A stretch of 64,000 bases of DNA from Paralichthys olivaceus (Eukaryota; Chordata; Actinopteri; Pleuronectiformes; Paralichthyidae), in NCBI RefSeq assembly GCF_024713975.1, contig NC_091097.1:2633361-2697360 (forward strand). Reading direction: 5' to 3'. Below the pieces are notes generated by a model. The model saw nothing but the letters and a program-made list of their open reading frames with translations, was not told the DNA's origin and did not search any database. The position numbers were made by a program, and so were the translations under genes. Of this stretch, positions 26,401 through 35,300 are shown in pieces; position 1 is the first letter of the stretch, and every line of letters begins with the position of its first letter.

Positions 26401-29400
26401 GTCATAGTTGTCATGCCTGACTTCAACAATGAAGTGTGGACGCTAAAGCAGCAGACATGCAGTAAGAGCCAGGAACAAACATGGCTGTACGAACAGATTC
26501 AGATGCTCGACTACAATCAATAGTGTGAAAATATTTTACCCAAATGTATAAATGAATCTATCACCTGCAGCCTTATGTAAGGCCCTAAATACAACTACAA
26601 TACCTGAGCTATGAATAGCTATCTAAACCTGCACCTGCTAGCAGCAGCAAAGTTAGCATGAGCTGCCAACAGAGTGGACAAGGGAGGCCGGCAGCAATTC
26701 TCTGAATGTCCCATCTCTCTCACTCACATTGAAGGGCCAGAAAAAACATGCATTCCACCATTAAACAACTAGTGGACTACTTATTACTACTACTATTTAA
26801 AAGTCCATAATAAGCCACATGGTTACTATTCTAAGAAAGTATTTGCAGAGGCAGTAGCAGAGGAGATCAGCCATCCTCATTCTGATGCATCTAATCCTAT
26901 GATATAGTTATAGGTAGATAGCCTTAACCAGCTCAACCACACTGTAAGTGACATTTACAGTGTGAAATAAAACCTCAGCTCTGGGTTTATTCAAAATAAT
27001 CTTATCACGTTTTGCAGGACATGTGTGGTGGTAATCTTTATTTCAGGTTAGGTGGCCCAGCTCCACTGAATTATATAAACAACAACTAACCAGCACAAGC
27101 AGGAAAGTCACTGAACAGGTTATTAGAACATCATGATGCATATTAAACTGCATCATACTGGCGTTGCTGGGTTTTAATGTGTTATTGTGTTAATGTGTCA
27201 AATCCTATTCAGATCTTTAGTCACAATTAACAAAATGAAAACATCATAATGACAATGCTTTCAAACATTAGCTAAAATGTAACTGTATTGTGGATGGTAG
27301 AATTATTTCTGGAAGGTTTATGCACTTAACTTGTATTTAACAGTCCTAGGAAGACATAAAGACAGCGAATACAGTACATCATTATCTTGTGTTTCCATTC
27401 TCACCTGATCAACATAGCAAATGGGACCACCAGCATAATTTGAAGTGTGAGCTGAGGTGACAGGCCAACCTGGGTGAGGGCTGAGTAGAGGAAGGCTCCG
27501 GCAACACCAGCACCACCTGTACCTGACCCCCAACCTCCCAGCACATCCCTGAGACAAGCACAAATCCAATGATCACAATCTGAACTCTAAGATGGTCATC
27601 GGACACATCATTCTAGATTTAAAAACAAATAATTACAAAAATACCACATGAGAAGCACACAGCAGCTACTTGACATCATTGCCAACACATTTCCACTAAA
27701 GTATATTTCAGGGACATAAGAGTTTACTTCAAACATTCATGATTACTTTGTTGTCGATTGATATTTCAGTTGTGAGGAGGGATTAGTTTGAAACCTCCTC
27801 CATGGGGGTACCCTCCAAGAAGCTCTAACAACAGCAACTTTAAACTCCAAAGGTTCCAAGTTGCTGGCAAAATGCAAAGACTTACCGACAGGGGAAAAAA
27901 TTAATGTGTTAAAAGTTAGGATTAATTAGAAAATTAGAAAATTAATTAAACCTTAATGGAAATAAGAATATTTCACTATTAGTTCATGTAATTTCACTTG
28001 AAGCTTCAGGTTTGATGGAAAATGAAAAAGCATGAAACGTTTACCTGGTGAAGAAGACAGTGAGAGAGAGGAAGGACAGTTCTCCCAGTCCAGCGCTGAT
28101 ACTGGCAAAGATCACTCCTGCAAACAACAGTGACAAACACATACATAACACAGAAACACAATCCGAGTGAGTGAATAGAGGAAGGACAGAGGTGCATTTA
28201 TGCACAAGTTTACATTCAGTGTATTTAATAAACTTTACAGGGAAATGAAACCTGAGTTTGTCAGTTTATTAGAAACATGTTTCTGTGTTAAAGAGGTGCT
28301 GTTTCAAATGTAGGATCATTTTGGAGAATGCGATAGATGGTGATGTTGGGCTGTATGGAATTATGTAGAGAAACGTGTCAGCTGTTGACCACTGAAATCT
28401 AATCAGTTAATATTTGAGTGACCACAGGAAGATGGAACAGGAATGCCTGAATTTGAACATCACTTTACTGATCAGGTGAAGCGTGGTGATTAATATTTGT
28501 AACAGCGGGTCATGAGAAGACTGTGCAGTGGTGTCACATTTCTCTGGAAGAACCGCAGCTGCTACTGCTGCTATTGAGATAAAGGAACTGAAACTGGGGC
28601 TAAAGATTTGACGCTGTCACGTGTTCATCATCTGAATTCTTGATAAGAGTCAATTCCACCACTGGTGGTTTTAACCGCTACAACTGAGATAAATAATATA
28701 TTTGTAAAGAAAATGGTGGCTTTACCAAGGATGCTGATCCAGACGGCAGACGATAAGGACACAAGGAGGAAACTCGTCGCTGCCATGACGACACAGAACA
28801 ACACTCGGATACTAAAAATTAAAATCAGAAATTACACAAGAAATTCATAAAAGAGTACAATGTTTAGGTAATAAAAAAAATGACCATGTTTTTATCTGTG
28901 CAGTAGTATGTCTTCATTGTCCGAGTACTTGCAGACTGACTCTTGTATACAGAGTCATATACAAGTAACATAAAGTAGCAATTCTGACAATGAATAGAGA
29001 ATCAGAATAAAAAATAACAAGACAATCCTTTAAGCCCCAATCCAACACTTAGTGCACATGTTCTTAAAATAAAATCCTGAACAGGAAGAGAGAAAAACTA
29101 TGGCCACAGAACGACTGGACAACTGAAACATCTGGGCCAGCAGCACCGTGCTGGGCAGGGTAACGATGACACAAAAGCATCATGGAAGCAAGTGGAAACT
29201 ATTCGAGAATGAAAACAATGAAAAAGCATTTCTGCCATCTGGAGAGTCATTAAGCTTTCGTGGTTTTTAATAAATAGAATGAGTGCAAGGCTGAATACAG
29301 CAACACATGAAGTAACAGAGAGTCATTTGAATCAACACTTAGCAGTGAACTGAAATCCATTATTATCGATTCAATTTTCAGTGTTTGTTGTAATCATTAT

Positions 29401-32400
29401 TCAGCTTAAGAGAAGGGTAGAGCGGTTGTCCTCCAACAAGAAGGTTGGCTGTTTGATCACAGTCACACAGAACCTGGATGCCAAAGTCTCCTTGGGCAAG
29501 ATACTGAACCCTGAATGGCCGCCTATAGAATATGTGCTGCCCATAGATGCACTGTATGAATGGGTGAATGTAAAACTGTACTGTAAAGTGCTTTGGGTGG
29601 TCCTCAAGACTGAAAAAACACAACATAAATACCATTAAAAAAAGCCGCAGTGTGGTTCCGGAAGTAAAATGCCATCATTTTCTGAATGGAATAAATAGAG
29701 GTTTTGATTATCAGCTAAACTATTGAAACCAGGTAGACTAAACACAAGCTACAAGACTGTGAATCAATTTTATGTTCTCTGTAGAAGCCACAAGTTCAAA
29801 TGATCAACTGTGCTTTAAGAAACAAAACGTGTTTTATTCATGACGACAAGAAGAACTACACTACCCACAATCCTCAGATGTCTTAGCGACATCTGATTGG
29901 CGGAAATCACTGTGGGAAATGTTTACTACGACTGCAAAAATCACAATGGTATGGTTCCGAGTTTTGTGGTATCTAGAGTTAAAATCCCAGGCTTAAAACT
30001 TTAAAAGATTTTCTGAAATACCAAAAGAGAAAATGAATGGGAAGTTTACTTCTGGAACCAGAGTCGTTCTAAAAGTGGGAGGTCACTGTTACCTCTATTG
30101 CAAAAACCAGCAGCTGTGAGAAATTGCTTTACCAAATATACAGATGATTTTGACTTCAATCAAATGTTAGTCAACCGTCATCAAAGTCTATACTTTATTG
30201 AACATAATTAGAGTAAGAATCAGGGTCTTACCCATAAGGCATATTGTGGATGACAAAAGGAACAGAAAGCTTGATGATGAGCGTTGGGAGGATGTCAGCC
30301 AAAAGCACCGCCTGAGAAGTAAAGCATTAGAATGTCATCATGAGCTCAAACCCCTGCTGAGGAATCTTAGCACTCAACATTTTTGTATTTATAGATTTAC
30401 AGCCACATTAGTTACATCAGAACTCGTTCACTCATTGTATGGTTTTGCTTGAAAATAAAACATTTAAACAGATAAACCACTGATAAATAAAGACTGAGGA
30501 AACCCTGCACATCATCTCGATTGTGTCCTTTGTCCACATGCAGACTTGATATGCTGTTTTCAGACATTCCAGAGACAGTTCGAACAATTGGGTCTGGACT
30601 TTCTCTGGAGTTTTCTTTTCACACATGAAGAATGCAGCAGGAGATTTTCACGACACAACCTCGTTTAGGTGAGGGGTGGTGCAGCAGGAAGAGGTATGAG
30701 GGTATTATTTCAGCTGCAGGATCACGTTTTTAACAGCATATTGACACCGACTCTTTTGACATCCTCCTCTTCTCCGTGTGTGGCATCGCATTTTCAATCT
30801 GAGACGTTTGTATTCTTTCTGTTTTATTTCAATTTTGCGTCTGTGGCGTGTTAGAAACGTCATCAACACGCTCACTCGCTCTCTGTGAATCCTTAGGAGG
30901 ATCTCCTGCTGTACTTTCACATCGGCTCATTCAGACATTCTCCAGAGTTTTGACTGGGAGACTGGCAGGAGAAACTCTGGACCAAGTCCCAAGCCTCTCA
31001 CTCTTGTATTTGCGTTCACACATCTAGCCCCTTGATGATGTCAGGAGATTATTGGGAGTTCAGTGCATGTCTGAAAGCGGCTTCTGAGATTATTTAGTGG
31101 TGTGTTGTGAATCTGCATTTACCGCAGTAGAGACAGGATTGCAGTCATAACGGCTACTGTTGCTACTGTTCCCACCTTGGAAACCCACGGCCAATGTGGC
31201 TTCTGTCTAGAATTAGTCAAAAAAAGAAGTGAGAAGTGAATTATTTGCTTGATATGTAAATAGACTTTATAGTGTAAAATCTTTAGCAATAACAATCAGC
31301 ATAACACATACAAAACAACGTAAATACAAATTTGCCTTCTTACAGATGCTGTGGTGTTTTGAGACTCTTGTCTCTTGAGGATGTCGTGTGCAGCGCTCAG
31401 CATGACCACATAACCAAAGTTGTTGCACAATCCAAGCAGCCTGAAGAGGTCAGACAACAGAGGGAGGGCACATTCAGAAGGATCAATTACCTACAACTAA
31501 ACAGACTGAGAAAACAGCAACAGAATTGCAGAAGTAAAATCACACTTTTTGAAAGCTGATATTATAATTCACAACATAAATATATATATATGTATTTATA
31601 TAGTCCCACACCCCTCATACGTTTCAGTTTTAAATACCAATTTTACACTGATGTATGTTTTCAGCCACTTTTTTTGCCTTTAAACACTTCTCCTAGCCAC
31701 AAACTGAGTCCGACAGACATGATTTTTACATCTAGGGAAACTAGAGTTTGTTTCCTACGCACACATGCCACTCTGACATCTCTCCATGCAGTAAGTTTAG
31801 GCTGAGTCAATTTACCGAGAAACGTTTTCTGGTTTCATTTCTCCATTGACTCCCATGTTAATTTTTGAAAAAAAAGTCAGAAATGAGAAAAACATTTAAA
31901 AAATTCTAACCCGCTCCCATGGTCTCATTTCTGAACTCTCGCCAATAATAGATCTGTACGTTCGGGGAAGTCTTGGGATTCTCACGGTGTTTTCATTTCT
32001 CAGATAGGACTTATAGTTTTTGAGTTAGAGACATTTGTTTGAAGAGTGGTGCTAGAGCACAGCCCTCGACTTTCCCATTGACTTCAATGTAGATCTCAAA
32101 AAATGATTCCTGATGAGAAAACTACATTTCTAAATCGCTCTTACGGTCTCATTTCTTAACTCTTATTAAATAAAAACATATGTGGACGTCGGCCAAAGTC
32201 TTGTGATTCTCACAATGTGTTTATTTCTCAGATAGGACTTATAGATGTTGAGTTAGAAGCTTTTGTGTGAGCGGTGGTCTGAAGCTTGTTCAGCTCTCCA
32301 AAGTGAGGAGACAACAGGTGTTCCTCATCTAATCAGTGAGTAACCATAGCAACCCCATAGACTGACAGAGGGAGAGTCTCCTCTTTAAATTTACTCAGAT

Positions 32401-33217
32401 CTCCATTTTCACCAGGCTCTGCTTTGGCCCAGGGGTTAAGTTACAGAATGTTCCCAGGAAGCCTGAAAGACACTGGATTTTCAAAATAAACCCCCAAATA
32501 GTTACAGGATGTCCCTAGGAAGTCTAAAAAACGCTGGACCTTCAAGATAAAATGCCCAAATAGTTACAGAACGTCTCCAGGAAGCCTGAATTTTTAAATT
32601 TAAATGCCATGGATGGTGATAAGACCTTACAACATGGTTTCTCTCTGTCTCTCTGAAATTGGTCAAGTCTCTCTGTCACTGACCTGGATCATGCATGATT
32701 ATTAAATCAAGCAGCTTTTGGAAATGTCTTTCGCTCTCACTGTCTCTCTCTCTCTCTCTCTCTCTCTGTCCTTCGTCTTAAAGGAAATGTCTCTCTGTGC
32801 GAGCGGCAGCAACGAGCACAAGGCACCCATTCAAAATGTCTCGGCAGGAGAGATTTTCTAGTTACCATGTAACCTGCTGGTGCTTTGATTACAGCAGTTT
32901 AAATAATTCTCATTTTCTTCCTTTTTTGGGGAGTTGCAATGAAATGCTAATTTAAACACGAATATAACACTGACAGTACGAGGACACTGTCATCGTGTCA
33001 TTTGTCTTCTCCAGGAAACTCAACTTTCAGTTTCAAACAGTGAACACTCACCAAAACCCAGACCAGTTGCGCCATTGTGTGCAACGACCTGTAGATAAAA
33101 GATAAACAAGAGCTTTGGTGAATCACGTATCGTCAGCGTTTGTCATTCGGTTGACACGGTTAGAAACCCACCGTCCTCCCGAGCAGGGTCTGCGTTAACG
33201 CTGCCTGTCGGCTCCAT
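21923..33217 (-). CDS. cln3: CLN3/battenin lysosomal membrane protein, 15 coding exons
   Basis: Multi-pass lysosomal/endosomal membrane protein needed for lysosomal clearance of glycerophosphodiesters; loss causes juvenile Batten disease in humans. Coding exons: 33217-33172, 33088-33052, 31440-31344, 31206-31123, 30311-30232, 28811-28726, 28117-28045, 27548-27405, 25732-25593, 24404-24385, 24296-24228, 24099-24044, 23952-23859, 22467-22327, 22039-21923. Phases agree and give 427 residues (human 438). Signatures: [18 protein letters not shown] (across exons 2/3), NSSNSS glycosylation loop and [24 protein letters not shown] (exon 8), [35 protein letters not shown] and HREFAMAA. Exons 7 plus 8 total 217 bases, the same as the segment lost in the common human deletion allele, supporting orthologous structure. 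Exon 10 is only 20 bases. The exon 14 donor is GTCGGG and exon 12 uses GTCAGT, both weak. The large lumenal/cytosolic loop has an acidic EEEE stretch. The C-terminus is FFCSL, so the usual CAAX box is missing one residue. Confidence 0.96.
23454..23494. repeat. (TA)n microsatellite
   Basis: About 40 bases of alternating T/A with one interruption, in the cln3 intron between coding exons 13 and 14. Confidence 0.85.
25893..26160. repeat. Dispersed repeat fragment (family B)
   Basis: Contains CCCTGTATGTTTGTTTGTCGG, then ACTAATGAACGGATTTCCATG, AAACTTGGTG, and a tail with GATCTGGACAAGGGGGC. It matches the interior of the element at 62944-63231, whose ends are inverted repeats. This copy has lost its ends. 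It lies in a cln3 intron. Confidence 0.6.
29400..29640 (+). repeat. tRNA-derived SINE copy
   Basis: Same family as 741-975: GGGTAGAGCGGTTGTCCTCC, a decayed box B, CTCCTTGGGCAAGATACTGA, GTAAAGTGCTTTGGGTGGTC and CATAAATACCATT. It lies in the cln3 intron between coding exons 5 and 6. Confidence 0.75.
30549..31085. mobile_element. ~537-bp MITE in cln3 intron
   Basis: The left end GCTGTTTTCAGACATTCC and the right end GTGCATGTCTGAAAGCGGC are imperfect inverted repeats. They are related to the ends of the element at 5526-6043. The interior contains CTCCTGCTGTACTTTCACATC and no transposase frame. It sits in the intron just downstream (gene sense) of coding exon 4 (31206-31123). Confidence 0.55.
31842..32290. 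repeat. Tandem dimer of a ~229-bp unit in cln3 intron 2
   Basis: CATTGACTCCCATGTTAATTTTTG at 31842 and CATTGACTTCAATGTAGATCTC at about 32075 begin two diverged units. CTCAGATAGGACTTATAG recurs at 31999 and 32228, 229 bases apart, and GGTCTCATTTCT recurs likewise. No coding is evident. It lies in the cln3 intron between coding exons 2 and 3. Confidence 0.7.
32440..32595. repeat. 61-62-bp tandem repeat, ~2.5 copies
   Basis: GTTACAGAATGTTCCCAGGA at 32440, GTTACAGGATGTCCCTAGGA at 32501 and GTTACAGAACGTCTCCAGGA at 32563 start successive diverged units. It lies in the cln3 intron between coding exons 2 and 3. Confidence 0.75.
32742..32768. repeat. (TC)n microsatellite
   Basis: About 27 bases of TC repeats in the cln3 intron between coding exons 2 and 3. 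Confidence 0.85.
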
Positions 33218-33500
33218 GATGACGAACGAGTCCAGGCTAGCCACCGAGCTAACGGCTACATTAAACACACAGTTAGCTGGAGGCTAACCGAGCGGCTCGA
33301 GACGCTTCCGCAGACACAGACGTCAGACTCTACAGTCTGTGATCACAGTCTGTAATCACAGTCTGTGATCGCACTCTGCTGGAGCTCATCTGTGTTTACT
33401 AATAATGGAGGTCACATGACACGCGGTGTCTCATACTAATAAATACCAGCGGAAACAGTGACCGCCATCGAAGGTTCCTGTTCCGTAAGACTGTGGATCA
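33218..33500 (-). promoter_or_regulatory. cln3: cln3 5' UTR and promoter region with MiT/TFE-like E-box
   Basis: Immediately upstream of the cln3 start codon. GTCACATGAC at 33411-33420 reads GTCATGTGAC on the coding strand, one base from the CLEAR consensus GTCACGTGAC and containing the M-box core TCATGTGA. It lies about 200 bases before the ATG. A triplicated 14-15-base motif (CACAGTCTGTgAT type) is at 33335-33370. The start site itself is not determinable. Confidence 0.5.
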
Positions 33501-33539
33501 AAGCACTGCTAATAAAACACTGAGGTCCTGCTACTATTA

Positions 33540-34310
33540 AATACTACTAGTAAACACTAATAACTAATATCAGCTACTAACTAAAATTAACTAATATGAA
33601 CTACTAATAACTAATATCAGCTACTAACTACTATTAACTAATACAAACTACTATGAACTACTAATAACTAATATCAGCTGCTAACTAAAATTAACTAATA
33701 CTAACTAATATGAACTACTAATAACTAATATCAGCTACTAACTTCTATTAACTAATACAAACTACTATGAACTACTAATAACTAATATCAGCTACTAACT
33801 ACTATTAACTAATACAAACTACTATGAACTACTAATAACTAATATCAGCTACTAACTACTATTAACTAATACAAACTACTATGAACTACTAATAACTAAT
33901 ATCAGCTACTAACTACTATTAACTAATACAAACTACTATGAACTACTAATAACTAATATCAGCTACTAACTACTATTAACTAATACAAACTACTATGAAC
34001 TACTAATAACTAATATGAACTACTAATAACTACTATGAACTACTAATAACTACTAACTAATGTGAACTACTAATAACTGATATTAAATATGAACTACTAA
34101 TATCTACTATTAACTACTAATAACTACTATTAACTACTAATAACTACAATGAACTACTAATAACTACTAACTGATATGAACTACCAATAACTAATATTAA
34201 TTACTAACTAATATGAACTACTTATACCTATTATGAACTACTATTAACTATGATTAACTAATATTAACAACTAATAACTACTAATAACTAATTTTAACTA
34301 TTAAAACATG
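33540..34310. repeat. 57-bp minisatellite built on ACTAnTAACTA motifs
   Basis: Clear 57-base periodicity between about 33600 and 34020, for example ATCAGCTACTAACTACT at 33844, 33901 and 33958. It decays rightwards into irregular AACTACTAATAACT repeats to about 34310. It lies just upstream of the cln3 promoter. Not a CRISPR array: there are no unique spacers. Confidence 0.9.
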
Positions 34311-34734
34311 ATGCACAGAGTAACTTGACCTCTTATTATCAAAAGCCTTACATTCATGAAGTTCATTATTCATTGTTTTAAAAAAGGACTGAAAACAGAA
34401 ATTAAAAAAAAAAGTTTTATTATGTTTTAAGTTCCAATTTACTGGCTGGTCCAGTTTTCTTGAGCACATGCTATCTGGTCACTCTTTGAAATTTAAGAGC
34501 ACAATAATGGTATCAAATCAGAAAAAGTGACTGATGACAGGTTGTCATGTCAACTAAAGTGAAAAACAAGCATTGTTCATACTATGTCCTTTTTCATCTG
34601 ATGTCCCGCATCTGCTGAACCTAGATTCATATTAGAATACTAGTGTGTACAGTAGTAAATGTGTGTGTAGAGGTTTTGAAAGACACAGACAAACTAATAT
34701 ATGTGTGTTTATGTTGCCAGGCAGCTTGGGTCTG
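34311..34734. other. Unannotated interval left of LTR element
   Basis: About 420 bases between the minisatellite and the serine protease-like relic. AT-rich, with no gene or repeat that I recognise. Confidence 0.4.
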
Positions 34735-34922
34735 ATAGGTCTCAATCAGTGGTTTGGGTTGGCGCCATAGACTGTAAGGTTGGTGCACACAACCTGGGGA
34801 AGGGGTAGAGTTTCCGTCACCCTGACTATCAAGCTGTGAGCAGTGGCTCTGTCAGTGACATTGTCCTGGTCAAGCTGAAGAACAAGTGGACATTCTCAGT
34901 GCGTAAACTTCGAGTTGACGAC
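34735..34922 (+). pseudogene. Granzyme-like serine protease exon relic, split by LTR insertion
   Basis: One frame reads GAHNLGKG, an in-frame TAG (34806-34808), then FRHPDYQ, SVSDIVLVKLKNKW and FSVRKLRV up to the LTR element. This resembles the trypsin-fold block of granzymes and related proteases, in which GAHNL is followed by an HP-x-Y motif and the (N/S)DIxLxKL strand with the catalytic Asp. The frame carries a stop and is cut by the retrotransposon at 34923; a few matching codons may continue at 39477. No catalytic His or Ser exon is found nearby. It could be chance, but the motif order is hard to ignore. Confidence 0.35.
34918..34922. repeat. Target site duplication, left copy (ACGAC)
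   Basis: ACGAC directly before the 5' LTR matches ACGAC at 39477-39481 directly after the 3' LTR. A 5-bp duplication is typical of Ty3/gypsy integrases and fixes both LTR borders. Confidence 0.85.
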
Positions 34923-35280
34923 TGTGGCGGTGGGGTATGGTTAGGGCGCCAACTGCTGGACAACAGGGAGGAGTGGCTCAGCTGGTGATCCGGCAGCTGG
35001 GCAGAATCAGGTAATCAGGGCAATCAATAAAAGCATGCTTGTAACCTGGTTCTGTCTCTGGTAGTAGGCTGGCGTCCTGAGACCTGGAGAGCGGCGGGCG
35101 TGTGCGTGCGTGTGAGCGGGATTAAAGACCCACCCAGATAAAGAGAGATAGCGAGAGACATTTATATATATATATATATGTGTGTGTGTGGGTTGCCAAG
35201 GAAGGCAACCTAAATAAAAGACTTTACGCAAGCCATTCTCTCCTCCCGTCATTCCCCGGAGTGGGCCGAGTATTCCCACA
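34923..35280 (+). repeat. 5' LTR (358 bp)
   Basis: It starts TGTGGCGG and ends TTCCCACA, with short inverted ends TGTGG/CCACA. It contains a TA/TG microsatellite (35162-35190) and an AATAAA-type signal in CTAAATAAAAGAC near 35209-35221. It is identical to the 3' LTR except for 8 bases of length in GA and TA repeats. Confidence 0.93.
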
Positions 35281-35282
35281 AG

Positions 35283-35300
35283 TGGCGCCCGAACAGGGAC
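35283..35300 (+). other. Primer binding site, tRNA-Lys type
   Basis: The 18 bases TGGCGCCCGAACAGGGAC, two bases after the 5' LTR, are complementary to the 3' end of vertebrate tRNA-Lys(UUU), the same primer used by several retroviruses. This placement and length are standard for minus-strand priming. Confidence 0.9.

Noticed and set aside
33540-34310. Regular short repeats resembling a CRISPR array
   Set aside because: The whole 57-base unit is repeated with no unique spacers, and the genome is a vertebrate's.
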